From Staphylococcus capitis subsp. capitis (GTDB lineage: Bacteria; Bacillota; Bacilli; Staphylococcales; Staphylococcaceae), in NCBI RefSeq assembly GCF_040739495.1, contig NZ_CP145263.1:2294001-2358000 (forward strand): DNA of 64,000 nucleotides, in the 5' to 3' direction. Below are positions 48,316 through 58,132 of this stretch, one piece after another. Within the stretch, counting starts at the first letter, position 1; each line of letters opens with the position of its first letter. The notes beneath the pieces were generated by a model, which was given only the letters and a program-made list of their open reading frames with translations, was not told the DNA's origin and made no database searches. The translations under genes were made by a program, and so were the position numbers.

Positions 48316-49167
48316 CTATGACATCCATACATGATGATGTTGTTTGATTTCTTCAGCTATTGATATGCCCTGCTCATAACCAGCATGTCCAATATTAATT
48401 AAATTATCAGGACTATAAATGTTCTCACCAATAGCTTTTTGACTATCATTATTTGGTGTGACAGTAATTACATTACTATTTTTATTTAATTTATTTGCAT
48501 CATCGTTTACACTAGGTAGATTTCCATAACCATCAGCTAGCGGGGCTATGATAATGATATTTTTAAAATCTTTAGCTACCATTGCATTTGCTGGAGAAGT
48601 CATTCCTCCATCAATCCAATCTTGATTTAATAGGCGTATATGAGGCCATAAACCTGGTACAGCACCACTTGCTGCTACCGCTTCTTCTAACGGTATGTTG
48701 CTCTCTTTATTGAAAGTGGCTAGCTGTCCAGATTTGGCATTAATAGCGGTTATAAAAAGATTACCTGTCCAATCCACATTACCTAAGCGCTGACGGACTG
48801 CATGCATACGTTGGTTTAATGGCATTTTAGATGGATGCGTATAAACAATATCTCCAAGCATTTGACCTACTTTAATTGGATCATCTTTGCCTACAACAAA
48901 TGCATTTTGCCAAAGACGATATAAATCCGAATTTAATGAACCTCTATCATTCGAACTAATTTGAGATGGTAATTCTAAATAATAGGATTTCATATCCACT
49001 TGATTTGCTAATATAGCACCAATAAATGAACCAGCTGATGTCCCAATAATCGCATCGGCACTAGATACATTTATATCATTTTCAATTAATCCTGCTAGAA
49101 CACCTGCTTCCCATGCCATTCCTGTGATTCCACCACCGCCTAGTACAAGTGCTTTATCATTTCCCAT
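48316..49167 (-). CDS. Patatin-like phospholipase
   Basis: 283 residues. Glycine-rich oxyanion loop VLGGGGITGMAWEAGVLAG (about 8-26), nucleophile elbow IIGTSAGSFIGA (GXSXG, Ser about 44) and the catalytic Asp in WIDGGMTSPANA (DGG). Serine-aspartate dyad acyl hydrolase, probably cytoplasmic, acting on phospholipids or acyl esters. It starts 24 nt after the PAP2 gene stop, suggesting a lipid-related pair. Confidence 0.88.
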   Translation of the reverse strand: MGNDKALVLGGGGITGMAWEAGVLAGLIENDINVSSADAIIGTSAGSFIGAILANQVDMKSYYLELPSQISSNDRGSLNSDLYRLWQNAFVVGKDDPIKVGQMLGDIVYTHPSKMPLNQRMHAVRQRLGNVDWTGNLFITAINAKSGQLATFNKESNIPLEEAVAASGAVPGLWPHIRLLNQDWIDGGMTSPANAMVAKDFKNIIIIAPLADGYGNLPSVNDDANKLNKNSNVITVTPNNDSQKAIGENIYSPDNLINIGHAGYEQGISIAEEIKQHHHVWMS

Positions 49168-49191
49168 ATTATCTAAACTCCTTATATCACT

Positions 49192-49869
49192 CTAGTTTTT
49201 CTTATTATTCCGTAAAGTAAACAAAGGGTAAGCCATTATAAATAGTAATACCCATACAACTGCTAATGTTCCACCGCCAATAACATCAGTGAGATAGTGT
49301 GCATGAAAATATAATCTGCAAAACAAAATGCTTATCCAGATTATGCTTGTCACAATAATAATAATGATTCGAATCACTTTTACTTTTATAACAGGTACAA
49401 TTGTAAGCATAATCACTAAAAAGAGTAAGGTACTCGCATTAGAGTGACCACTAGGAAAGGACCATCCAGAAACAATAGCTAAATGACTATATGGACGCTG
49501 TCTTTCCACAGTTTGCTTAATAAGATAATTAATCCATGTACCTGTAGTCATTAATAATAATACCCATATCGCTTGATGTTTATTTTTGAAAATAAACAAA
49601 CATATAACGACTATTGATGCTAATTTAAGAACGGTACTTACATCGCCAACTGTAGCACAAAAAGTCATATATAAATTTAAAATATCACCTTCATATACTC
49701 TTGATGGATGACCAAAGCATTGTGTAAACCACTCTAAAGATGATTTATCTATAACTTTGAGTAAGTGACAGTTTGTCATTACACCATACATCATAAAACT
49801 AAAAATAATAAGCAACATGATAAGCAAAGGAATTGTTACTTTTATTAAATTCAACCTTTCAATCTTCAT
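49192..49869 (-). CDS. PAP2-family membrane phosphatase
   Basis: 225 residues, about six TM helices. The three PAP2 motifs are KQTVERQRP, SFPSGHSNAS and CRLYFHAHYLTDVIGG. It removes phosphate from a lipid such as phosphatidate, undecaprenyl-PP or phosphatidylglycerophosphate. The large external loop with Cys (TNCHLLKVIDKSSLEW) between TM1 and TM2 is a common staphylococcal variant. Confidence 0.87.
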   Translation of the reverse strand: MKIERLNLIKVTIPLLIMLLIIFSFMMYGVMTNCHLLKVIDKSSLEWFTQCFGHPSRVYEGDILNLYMTFCATVGDVSTVLKLASIVVICLFIFKNKHQAIWVLLLMTTGTWINYLIKQTVERQRPYSHLAIVSGWSFPSGHSNASTLLFLVIMLTIVPVIKVKVIRIIIIIVTSIIWISILFCRLYFHAHYLTDVIGGGTLAVVWVLLFIMAYPLFTLRNNKKN

Positions 49870-49938
49870 TTAAACACCTATTTCTCTTAGTTGTGATAGA
49901 AGATAAATCATATTCTTGTTCTTCTTAAAACTAACTTT

Positions 49939-50622
49939 TTATAACTTATTAACTTGATTGCCTTTTTCATCAAAATTTTGAGGTTTTAGCCAAATTTCAT
50001 ATCTCTTTTTTATTTGAGGCCACTCTTTATCTACCATAGAAAACCATGCAGTATCACGATTTCTATTTTTATAAATAACTGCCTGTCTAAACACACCTTC
50101 AAAGGTAAATCCTAAGCGTTGTGCAGCTTTTTTAGAAGGCTCATTCAAATGATCACATTTCCATTCATATCTCCGATAACCTAAATCTTCAAAGACATAT
50201 TGTGCTAATAAAAATTGGATTTCAGTAGCAACTCTTGTACGTTTTAACTGATTAGAATAATGTACATTACCTATCTCAATTGAGCCATGATTTTGATTTA
50301 TCCTCATTAGTGAGACATAGCCTAATGCACGTTGCTGGTTGCGATCGATAATTGCGTAAAATACTGAGTACTCCTTGTGTATTAAACGTTGGATGTACTT
50401 ATTAAATTCCTCTTTGTGTAGAATTGGATTCTCAAATAAATATGTCCAACTAGGCCGACTATCTTCCTTACCTAAAACTTGAAACAAATCGTCAATATGA
50501 GATTCATTTAATTTAACTAATGAACTATACCTTCCGTCTAATTGTTCTTTTTTAGGAAATTGGAATTGATAATTATGAGATACTTCATCCCCTATAGGCT
50601 GATTAAATTGATTTACTCTCAT
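49939..50622 (-). CDS. RimJ/RimL-type GNAT acetyltransferase
   Basis: 227 residues. Contains LGKEDSRPSWTYLFENPIL, GYVSLMRINQNHGSIEIGNV, LKRTRVATEIQFLLAQYVFE (acetyl-CoA loop) and WKCDHLNEPSKKAAQRLGFTFEG-type C-terminal sequence (quoted in part: KKAAQRLGFTFEG). Related to ribosomal protein or small-molecule acetylases. Substrate unknown; single gene. Confidence 0.85.
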   Translation of the reverse strand: MRVNQFNQPIGDEVSHNYQFQFPKKEQLDGRYSSLVKLNESHIDDLFQVLGKEDSRPSWTYLFENPILHKEEFNKYIQRLIHKEYSVFYAIIDRNQQRALGYVSLMRINQNHGSIEIGNVHYSNQLKRTRVATEIQFLLAQYVFEDLGYRRYEWKCDHLNEPSKKAAQRLGFTFEGVFRQAVIYKNRNRDTAWFSMVDKEWPQIKKRYEIWLKPQNFDEKGNQVNKL

Positions 50623-50833
50623 TGAATACGCCTCACTTTAACCACAAATTCACTTGCTAAATGATTTATTATTTCTCATTCTACCTCAAATTCTAATCAA
50701 TTACTTTTTTAAACAATCTCTTGTATTAATTTATGCACTAAGCTATCATTTATCATTAAGATTTTATACTTATTACATGAATATTAATGTATAATAAGTT
50801 TTATCTATTTTATATATGTTAGGAAGGAATATT

Positions 50834-51082
50834 TTGAAGGATAAGCGAATACTCATTTACATTGCTCTCATTATTACACTTATACGCTTTTTTATACCAT
50901 TCCATCCCAACTTTGACACGTTATTATTATGGTTATTTATACTTTATATAATCCCTATTATTTTATGTTTAATTGCATTTAAATCTGAAAAGTTAATCGC
51001 CACAATGGTTATTATTCCTAATTTAATGGGAATCATCTATCGTTTAGTTGTATACGTCAATGATTTATTTCATCTAAAATAA
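50834..51082 (+). CDS. Small membrane protein, TTG start
   Basis: 82 residues from TTG 50834 behind AGGAAGG with 6-nt spacing; an in-frame ATG six codons earlier lies within the RBS region. Three predicted TM helices (ILIYIALIITLIRFFIP, LLWLFILYIIPIILCLIAF, MVIIPNLMGIIYRLVVY). Function unknown. Confidence 0.7.
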   Translation: MKDKRILIYIALIITLIRFFIPFHPNFDTLLLWLFILYIIPIILCLIAFKSEKLIATMVIIPNLMGIIYRLVVYVNDLFHLK

Positions 51083-51114
51083 AAAACAGCACTATCTCTT
51101 CGATAGTACTGTCT
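51081..51114. terminator. Bidirectional terminator
   Basis: ACAGCACTATC and GATAGTACTGT stem between the small membrane gene and mpsC, which converge. Confidence 0.85.
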
Positions 51115-51123
51115 TCATTCCGT

Positions 51124-51492
51124 TTATTGATTTATTCTTTTTTCAAAATTATCTTCTAATTTAAAAACAATCACGCGCTCACCAGTAACTGTGCTTAAAT
51201 CACTATGAAATGTCACAACTTTTACGCCTGTCAAATCATAAATAATCGCATTTAAATCATCTTCTCCTGATTCGACAAGTTCTGAACGTGTACGCTTAAT
51301 ATTTAATAAGCCTTCGTTCGTCTTACATACACGGTATTCAGCAGGTGTTAATATACCTTGTAAATTAACAATTATCATATCGCGTAATATGTCAGTTTTT
51401 ACAGATAATGACCCTCTACCTAGAAAGTCCTTTTCCCATTGCGTAATAGCTTTACTAATTTCGGATTCATAAATACCTTTAGTCTTTTTCAT
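51124..51492 (-). CDS. mpsC: MpsC, DUF2294 protein
   Basis: 122 residues, RBS AGGAG. DUF2294 core: ITQWEKDFLGRGSLSVKTDI, GILTPAEYRVCKT, LTGVKVVTFHSDLST. Third gene of the mpsABC set known in S. aureus. MpsC is not required for bicarbonate transport there and its job is unknown. It follows mpsB after 106 nt. Confidence 0.88.
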   Translation of the reverse strand: MKKTKGIYESEISKAITQWEKDFLGRGSLSVKTDILRDMIIVNLQGILTPAEYRVCKTNEGLLNIKRTRSELVESGEDDLNAIIYDLTGVKVVTFHSDLSTVTGERVIVFKLEDNFEKRINQ

Positions 51493-51598
51493 AACTAGAC
51501 TACTCCTATATCTTGATTAACTATAGTTTAACATTAATCTAGATATTTCCGAAATCGCGTTAATTTAGATCACAATTCTTTATCACACTAATTAACAA

Positions 51599-54172
51599 TT
51601 ACCAATCTTTCCAGCTATTATTTTCATCAATACTAGCAAGTCTGACCCAACGATGATCAACTTTACGACGAAAATGATCATTTTCATTTAGCAGGCGTTG
51701 AATATGCGCATCAGGCGCTTGGATAACTACAAGGAGGCGTATTGGCGAATGATACATTTCATTATCTCCTGCCATTACTGATTGCCACGGCAGACCGTAC
51801 ATTAAATCACTTGAGTTCCCTTGCATCACACCTACACCTGAAGTCACAGATTGTGTCGTTTTATTACCACTACCATAAAAGTGTGGTGCCACTGTAGACG
51901 CATAATATTGTAAGTTAATCCATTGAGCAACAAGGGCAGGGCCCGAGATAATCGTGTTTAAAATTTGGCCATCTTTATCTTTCGCCCAATCGTAATTGTG
52001 TAAGAATGCTCGCCCCTCTAGATCACTATTCTCAGTAATTTCACGTTTGCCAATTATAAATTCTGCATTTTTAGCTAATCCCCATTCAGGTCGAACTTCA
52101 CTCCAATCACTTGCATAACGATGCGCTTCACCAATAGGATCCTTGTGATGTTCATCAATACTCGTCGGTAATTCACCTAGACGTTCTAAATTAGCTTTAT
52201 AGCTTACCTCAGGCATTGCTGCTTCTAATTGATCAAAAGCATGTTGTGCGGCTTCACTTAAGTGTGGCATGTAAATGTACTCTAAATGATCTACTGATGT
52301 TTTATGTTCTGCAGCTATAAAAACAGTGTCCTCAGGAATGTGAATTCCTTCTTGGGCTAACCCTTCTCTTACAGATGGCATATTACACATGGTAGCTAAT
52401 AATTTAGCGTTAAATCCGCTCGATGCCCCCCCACAAGCGCCACACTCTAATGTGGCATGATAAGGATTATTATGAGACTCACTACCATGACCGCCTAAAA
52501 CTACAAGTGGTGCAAAGTCTTTTGTTAAATCCATTAATTGTAAAGCATTTTTAGAAAATTGAACTTGCTCTTCCTCAGTAAACCCTATCGGTAATTCAGA
52601 GTATTGACCGTGTTCTCTTTCAATTGTTAATTTGGCATCAGGTTTACGAAGCCATTTTTTAGTAAGACGATTCACAAATTGATGTGCTTTCTTCGGTAAA
52701 ATGGTATTAGCAATAGTATTAATACTGAGAAATGGCCCACTTAGTTCGGGTAATAATAGACTAGGTAATACATTATGCTTCATTAGTTTAAATGTATAAA
52801 ACATCGAAGTTACAGAACGTTGTTGTTGATTATACATATTTAACTCTTGTCGATCAGCATATTCTTTAATTTTATATGCAGGTTCTACCATGACCGGTAA
52901 TGAATTATGCGTAAATTGCTCATCTAGCACTTCTTTTTGAATAGGTAAACCAAAGAATCCTGCTATACCTATCGTTTCAAAAGGACCTTCACTCTCTAAA
53001 TGACGTCTAAACGGTTCAGAACGTACATCAATACAGAATGCTAGTTGTACTTGTGTTCTTTGTTTATCATGTATCTTACGTGGTGAATCATATATTTTTT
53101 CAACTAATTCATTTTCATGCGTTTCTTCCCACGCATAAAGCCACAGTTTCTGGAAATATGCCGGACTAAAAGTTTCTACTAATTTTAAATAATCACTCTG
53201 TTTAGACTCCGGTAACTCTAACCATTCACTTACAGACATGTTGCTGTGATAAAGTAACGTATGAATTTGCTCCAAACCTTTTTTTATATGAAAAGGCAGT
53301 CCATTAGAGGTATCAAATTGACTATTAATCAGCAATGCTTCCATAGACAAGCGTATAGCTACATATTCAGTAAGTAAGTCTTTTTCAAATTCATTTTTTT
53401 CTGCACGGTAATACATCATTCCAGCCCAACCAGGTAATGATAATAAATGACTTTCTACATATGCTTGCTGGTTTTCTTCCTTAATGTTCAAATATTTAAA
53501 AGCTTGATAAATCGCTTCATTGACGTCATGAGATAGCATTTTAATTTTTTGACGTTGTTCTTTCTGTAACATTGGATCGTGTTGCGCCAAATGTAACCAT
53601 GCTGTATAAAAACCTTTATCACGTTGTGGCATTGTCCAACTTGATTGAAAATCGTCTAAATATAATTTTGACCATTTAATCATGTGTGCGTCTAAAATAT
53701 CGATAAGTTTTTCACCTTTTGAACTAAGACGGTCAGCACTCTTAGCTCTAACACGTGTTTGACTCACAGAATCTTTAAAATGATCTTTCACCCATTCTTC
53801 TAATTTTGTTTGATCATTTTCATTAAAATATTCCTCATCAATGTGAGATAAATGTTTAGCATTATCCATATATGCGTGAACTTCATTTTCAGAGAGAGGC
53901 GTATCAAAAGCGTTTATATCTTCTTGAAGAACGTCTTCAAACACCTTCTTATCAATCTCTCCATTTTTAATTCCTGCATGAATAGAAGCATGGTTAGGAT
54001 ACATATCAATATCTCTTACCTCTCTAATCCACTTTGCAACTTGATCAAAGGTACGATCTTCTAAACTTTCCCATGGATTGCGTGCAGCAAATATAGAAAT
54101 AGGTGATAAGGGTGTAATGACACGTTTTGCACGTGATACCAATTCATTCATATCTTGTTGATATTGAGTCAT
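51599..54172 (-). CDS. mpsB: MpsB/DabA, dissolved inorganic carbon transporter catalytic subunit (DUF2309)
   Basis: 857 residues. Carbonic-anhydrase-like zinc site: [17 protein letters not shown] (Cys and Asp), then [20 protein letters not shown] (His) and [17 protein letters not shown] (Cys). It works with the membrane subunit MpsA to hydrate CO2 vectorially or import bicarbonate. This supports growth in air and membrane potential in S. aureus. It starts 17 nt after the mpsA stop. Confidence 0.93.
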   Translation of the reverse strand: MTQYQQDMNELVSRAKRVITPLSPISIFAARNPWESLEDRTFDQVAKWIREVRDIDMYPNHASIHAGIKNGEIDKKVFEDVLQEDINAFDTPLSENEVHAYMDNAKHLSHIDEEYFNENDQTKLEEWVKDHFKDSVSQTRVRAKSADRLSSKGEKLIDILDAHMIKWSKLYLDDFQSSWTMPQRDKGFYTAWLHLAQHDPMLQKEQRQKIKMLSHDVNEAIYQAFKYLNIKEENQQAYVESHLLSLPGWAGMMYYRAEKNEFEKDLLTEYVAIRLSMEALLINSQFDTSNGLPFHIKKGLEQIHTLLYHSNMSVSEWLELPESKQSDYLKLVETFSPAYFQKLWLYAWEETHENELVEKIYDSPRKIHDKQRTQVQLAFCIDVRSEPFRRHLESEGPFETIGIAGFFGLPIQKEVLDEQFTHNSLPVMVEPAYKIKEYADRQELNMYNQQQRSVTSMFYTFKLMKHNVLPSLLLPELSGPFLSINTIANTILPKKAHQFVNRLTKKWLRKPDAKLTIEREHGQYSELPIGFTEEEQVQFSKNALQLMDLTKDFAPLVVLGGHGSESHNNPYHATLECGACGGASSGFNAKLLATMCNMPSVREGLAQEGIHIPEDTVFIAAEHKTSVDHLEYIYMPHLSEAAQHAFDQLEAAMPEVSYKANLERLGELPTSIDEHHKDPIGEAHRYASDWSEVRPEWGLAKNAEFIIGKREITENSDLEGRAFLHNYDWAKDKDGQILNTIISGPALVAQWINLQYYASTVAPHFYGSGNKTTQSVTSGVGVMQGNSSDLMYGLPWQSVMAGDNEMYHSPIRLLVVIQAPDAHIQRLLNENDHFRRKVDHRWVRLASIDENNSWKDW

Positions 54173-54189
54173 AACCTTTCTCTCCTCTT

Positions 54190-55689
54190 TTATAAGTATT
54201 TCTTCAGATAAGTTGGGTGACTTTCGATTGATTTCGTCTTGGCTTCACCTAATTTAACCAGCCACAAATACAAAACAGCAAACGCTTTTGAATCTCTCTG
54301 ACGTGCAACCCAAATACTAAGAACGCTTCCAAACACTAAAATTAAAATACCAATGATCACACTCATTAATGGTGGATGAGCAACATTCATATAAACATGA
54401 CTTAATGTATTGTAGAAATAATGATGTGTAACAATATAAACAAGAGCAACAATAACAATCATTATAATACCTATCACTCTACCGATTAGTCCTCTACTAA
54501 ATGCCACCATTTGATTCCATGATACCATTAGCGACCACGCCAATATTAAAGCACTTAAAATTTCATATGCACTGCGGTCACTACCTAACCAAAATAAAAT
54601 AGCAATAATAATTGCTAAGCAACGACCTAATACTACCCAACTATAAGAACGCTTAGCGCTAGGTGGTGTTGGTATATTAAATCGTTTCACAACCGAACCT
54701 GATTGTAAGAATAGCGTTGCTTTAAATACACCATGTAAAATTAAATGAATAATCGCTGCTGAGTAAACTCCTAAGGCACATTGAACAAGCATAAAGCCCA
54801 TTTGGCTCATCGTAGAACCAACTAATTGTCTTTTATAATCCACATGTACCAAGCTGATGCCAGACCCTAGTAATACAGAAATACTTGCGATAATTAACAA
54901 GATAGTAATTGCTAATGGGTCATTAAAGACAGGTGAAAACCGTGTTAGTATTATGCCTCCCGCATTCACAATGCCCGCGTGCATAATTGCAGAAACAGGC
55001 GTAGGTGCAGCTACTGATTCAATTAACCAACTTTGGAATGGAAATTGAGCAGCAGGTACGACTACTGCTAAAACGATGAGCATATCAATGATGAATCTCA
55101 TACCACTAGTTATTACGTCATCGTTTGCTAAAGTGACATTAATATGCCAGTTTCCTGTAGCCACATATAATAAGATGACAGCAACAAGTAATGAGAGCCA
55201 TCCCAAAGCAAATGACTTTCCAGATACTTTAGCCGCCTCGTAAGGTATCTTCCAAGAACGATTTACTCTTATAAGTAGTGTTAAAGAAAGTAACGTCGCT
55301 CCCCAAAATAAAACCATCAACCTTAAATCTCCACTCAACCATGCAATAGATGCAAAAGATGTGATTAACGTAAATAGAGGAAAATACTTACGATAATTAC
55401 GATCACCTATTAAATAACGAACTGAGAACTTTTGAATAATAAAATCTAAAATAAGTATGAAACTTCCCATTAACCACGCGAGATGATCCATTGTAAAAGG
55501 CCCAATTTGTTCTCTATCACTAACATTCAATAGTCCTATAACACTAACAATAATTGGTAGAACAATGAGATAAAGGTGTATTTTAATGTATTTAATTGGT
55601 ACTGATGGAATGAGAAATACTAATCCACTCAGTATAGCAATGACAAGTGTTATAAAAAATACTATTAAAATGATGCTCATACTTAACAT
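54190..55689 (-). CDS. mpsA: MpsA/DabB, NuoL-like membrane subunit
   Basis: 499 residues from ATG 55689 behind GGGGGGA; an upstream GTG in the same frame overlaps that RBS. About 13-14 TM helices, proton-translocating antiporter-type (NADH-quinone oxidoreductase ND5-like): [51 protein letters not shown]. No complex I genes surround it, consistent with the stand-alone MpsAB pump. Confidence 0.92.
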   Translation of the reverse strand: MLSMSIILIVFFITLVIAILSGLVFLIPSVPIKYIKIHLYLIVLPIIVSVIGLLNVSDREQIGPFTMDHLAWLMGSFILILDFIIQKFSVRYLIGDRNYRKYFPLFTLITSFASIAWLSGDLRLMVLFWGATLLSLTLLIRVNRSWKIPYEAAKVSGKSFALGWLSLLVAVILLYVATGNWHINVTLANDDVITSGMRFIIDMLIVLAVVVPAAQFPFQSWLIESVAAPTPVSAIMHAGIVNAGGIILTRFSPVFNDPLAITILLIIASISVLLGSGISLVHVDYKRQLVGSTMSQMGFMLVQCALGVYSAAIIHLILHGVFKATLFLQSGSVVKRFNIPTPPSAKRSYSWVVLGRCLAIIIAILFWLGSDRSAYEILSALILAWSLMVSWNQMVAFSRGLIGRVIGIIMIVIVALVYIVTHHYFYNTLSHVYMNVAHPPLMSVIIGILILVFGSVLSIWVARQRDSKAFAVLYLWLVKLGEAKTKSIESHPTYLKKYL

Positions 55690-55742
55690 TGCACGTCCCC
55701 CCACTTTTCAAAAATGACTTCTATTTCACTTAATTTCCATAA

Positions 55743-55824
55743 TAAAAAAGCCTACAATAGTTAATCCCTTCACCACCATTGAATACAATGATGGTTTAAA
55801 AGAATTTATAACTACTGTAGGCTT
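55743..55824 (-). terminator. Terminator-like hairpin in the mpsA leader
   Basis: On the minus strand AAGCCTACAGTAGTTA pairs with TTAACTATTGTAGGCTT and is followed by TTTTTTATT. An inner stem ACCATCATTG / CAATGGTGGT forms within the loop. It ends about 55 nt upstream of the mpsA start. It is either an attenuator or the end of a small RNA from 55825-56200. The gap 55825-56207 holds only 17-20-codon frames without RBS. Confidence 0.7.
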
Positions 55825-56207
55825 CAATTCAACTCAAGTATGTATAGAGTAAACATGTTAATCAATTAAACATGTACTATTATTAACTTTATTTAAATAA
55901 GCTGCCTATGTATATATCATTTATAGCAAAGTAAAAACTCTTTCTTCTTCATCAATTCGGATGTCGAAATCCATAATCGCTAAAGTAAGACTTAGCTGTT
56001 ACTTTTGCGCACATTAGTATAAATGTAATTCATTTTAATACTAATGTCAATTTAAATTGGCTTGTCACACCAATTTATCTACCTAAAATAAGGTTAAATT
56101 GTGAACTGAAGAACAAGCTCTAAATATGAATGTAAAGGTTTTGTAAGGGTTTACACTACTTAACTACATCTAGGAATAATTGTGTGTAACTTAATGACTT
56201 AAAAATT

Positions 56208-56237
56208 TCACTTAGGCTATTTAATAAACGAGTTAGG
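56208..56237 (+). promoter_or_regulatory. AgrA-type tandem site upstream of the PSM genes
   Basis: TCACTTAGG and CGAGTTAGG are separated by exactly 12 nt (CTATTTAATAAA). This resembles the agr P3 arrangement ACAGTTAAG-N12-ACAGTTAGG. It is 70 nt upstream of the first PSM start. AgrA activation of PSM genes is direct in staphylococci. Confidence 0.6.
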
Positions 56238-56307
56238 GAATATCACACCCAAAACATCACTTTCTCGTTAAACTATACATATCAACTAAGCAAAGGAGGT
56301 AATTTTA

Positions 56308-56376
56308 ATGAGTGATATCATCAATCAAATCGTTAAAGTTGTCAAAGGCTTAATTGAAAAATTCACTAACAAATAA
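56308..56376 (+). CDS. Phenol-soluble modulin, PSM-alpha-like
   Basis: 22 residues: MSDIINQIVKVVKGLI then EKFTNK. RBS AAAGGAGG. Amphipathic helix, close to S. epidermidis PSM-alpha (remembered as MADVIAKIVEIVKGLIDQFT). Secreted with its formyl-Met through the Pmt ABC transporter, without a signal peptide. Cytolytic, surfactant and biofilm-structuring roles are known for the family. It lies next to mpsA, as psm-alpha does in S. aureus. Confidence 0.92.
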   Translation: MSDIINQIVKVVKGLIEKFTNK

Positions 56377-56466
56377 GTTTATTGATTCATTTAGCTATTA
56401 CTCATAGCTTATGAATATTCAATAAAAATTCTCTAACATACAATGTTGTGAAGGGAGGCAACAAAC

Positions 56467-56538
56467 ATGGGTATCGTTACAACTATCATCGAAATCGTTA
56501 AAACTATCGTAGACTTAGTTAAAAAATTCAAAAAATAG
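56467..56538 (+). CDS. Phenol-soluble modulin, PSM-delta-like
   Basis: 23 residues: MGIVTTIIEIVKTIVDLV then KKFKK. RBS GGGAGG. Differs at few positions from S. epidermidis PSM-delta (remembered as MSIVSTIIEVVKTIVDIV...), a strongly cytolytic peptide. It is 90 nt after the alpha-like gene, with one terminator behind, so bicistronic. Confidence 0.92.
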   Translation: MGIVTTIIEIVKTIVDLVKKFKK

Positions 56539-56555
56539 TCTATAATTTTTATCCA

Positions 56556-56586
56556 AACCACTACCTAATAAGGTAGTGGTTTTTTA
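56556..56586 (+). terminator. Terminator of the PSM operon
   Basis: ACCACTACCT pairs with AGGTAGTGGT, followed by TTTTT. Confidence 0.95.
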
Positions 56587-56795
56587 TGTGCGAATCACTT
56601 ACCACTTGAATAATAGATCTCCCCACTATCTAAACGCCCTTTCTTTTTTTATTTATATTAAAAATTAAAATAACTATTGTAATAAACATATTTATACATA
56701 TAATAGAATATATAGAATGAAATTTGCTAACTCTTAACTATGATTTCAATGCTAAAAATTTAATTATTACTACGACATCGAAAGGAACGACATAC

Positions 56796-57059
56796 ATGAA
56801 AAATCTATCAATTTTAGATATCTTATCAATCTTATTCACACTAATTAGTGTGTTTATTTGCTATACAACAATGTTCACTAATCTATATAACGAAAGTGGA
56901 TTTAGTTTTTGGTATTTCCCAGGTGCAACATTTTTCGTTATATCCATCATTGTTAACATTATAGGAATGTTTAGAAATAATAAATCACTTAATATTTCTC
57001 TATTCTTCGTTAACTTTTTTGTGTTACTCATTTTCACTACGCTATTCGCAATCGTCTAA
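56796..57059 (+). CDS. Small membrane protein
   Basis: 87 residues from ATG 56796 behind AAAGGA. Three hydrophobic helices (ILDILSILFTLISVFICY, FFVISIIVNIIGMF, ISLFFVNFFVLLIFTTLFA). No motif recognised. 39 nt upstream of the protease gene on the same strand, so it may be co-expressed with it. The 56587-56795 stretch otherwise holds only AT-rich promoter DNA. Confidence 0.72.
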   Translation: MKNLSILDILSILFTLISVFICYTTMFTNLYNESGFSFWYFPGATFFVISIIVNIIGMFRNNKSLNISLFFVNFFVLLIFTTLFAIV

Positions 57060-57098
57060 TTAGATCAATTATTTTCATTAACAAAGGGAGAGCTAATT

Positions 57099-57977
57099 AT
57101 GAAAATATCTCAAATCATTAAAACTGTTATTGCTGGTACACTGATTTCAACATCCACTATTACGTATAGTTTGTACCACAGTGAGAAAGCTAAAGCTGAA
57201 GTTGATCATTATTATCGAGACGGGTTTCAGTATCCAACATATGTTACAGCTTTGAATAAAGCTAAAAAAATCAGTAATAAAAACCTTAGTATCTCGCATT
57301 ACACAACTACTAAACAAAGTAAATTAAAAGCAATTGGTAGAGTATCTAATAAGAATGGCTGGAAAAAAGGAAGCAACGACCCAAAAGTAAGAAAACAAGA
57401 TTCAATGGGAACAGGAACAGTGATAGGTTCGCATACATTTATTACGAATGCCCATGTCATTGATGACAGATATGGTAAAGCTGCAGCTGCTAAATACATT
57501 TCATTCGATATGAATCGAGATGGTAAGTCTGTCCCATATCATTTTCATGCCTCAAAGGTGATTAAAGTACCTCAAAGCGATATTGCGGTAGTACATACTA
57601 AAGAAAATATGGGCAAGCATGTTAAACCTATACGAATCGCCACAGACAAAGAAATTAAAAGTTTGAAGTTCAACTCCACGATTTACTCATTAGGTTATCC
57701 ATGGCAACATAATGATAATACTAAGGCATATTTTAATCGTTTACGCTTTGTACAATTTTCTGGAAATGGTTCAGAAATACTAACAAAAGATATTTTTAGA
57801 TCAGGCGCTTCAGGTTCACCGATGTTAGATTCCAAATTCAGCAAAATTTATGGTTTGAGAACATATGGATATAATTTAGATGGAAAATCAACAGACCAAT
57901 ATGCGAAACAAGAAATGGCTGGTGGCGAATCATTTAAAGGTTCGGCAGGTCAATTTGTTAGAAAGAATATTAAATAA
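57099..57977 (+). CDS. Secreted trypsin-like serine protease (V8/exfoliatin-type fold)
   Basis: 292 residues, RBS AAAGGGAG. Signal peptide about 1-34 (KISQIIKTVIAGTLISTSTI...KAKAE). Catalytic triad visible: His119 in FITNAHVID, Asp161 in QSDIAVVHT and Ser238 in RSGASGSPML. The S1B fold is shared with V8/GluSE, Spl proteases and exfoliative toxins. FNSTIYSLGYPW and KIYGLRTYGYN also fit. It is not the usual S. epidermidis Esp. Specificity cannot be read; a propeptide of about 35-75 residues is likely. Confidence 0.87.
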   Translation: MKISQIIKTVIAGTLISTSTITYSLYHSEKAKAEVDHYYRDGFQYPTYVTALNKAKKISNKNLSISHYTTTKQSKLKAIGRVSNKNGWKKGSNDPKVRKQDSMGTGTVIGSHTFITNAHVIDDRYGKAAAAKYISFDMNRDGKSVPYHFHASKVIKVPQSDIAVVHTKENMGKHVKPIRIATDKEIKSLKFNSTIYSLGYPWQHNDNTKAYFNRLRFVQFSGNGSEILTKDIFRSGASGSPMLDSKFSKIYGLRTYGYNLDGKSTDQYAKQEMAGGESFKGSAGQFVRKNIK

Positions 57978-57980
57978 ATT

Positions 57981-58039
57981 AAAACAGGTTATTGCAGGAG
58001 TGCTTAATTACATTCACTTTTACAATAACCTGTATTTTT
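57981..58039. terminator. Terminator between protease and CobW-family gene
   Basis: ACAGGTTATTG and CAATAACCTGT arms separated by about 27 nt, with T/A tails. Confidence 0.85.
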
Positions 58040-58132
58040 AATGTATTTTTCACGTGGAACAATCACTTATTTTCTTGAAACTCAAGACTCTAAGTTCACC
58101 CAGAATAGTAAATGATACGCATCAATTCCTCG

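Noticed and set aside
55921-56014. Two 17-20-codon frames on the minus strand before mpsA (MDFDIRIDEEERV..., MCAKVTAKSYF...)
   Set aside because: They overlap each other and have no Shine-Dalgarno sequence; treated as non-coding leader.
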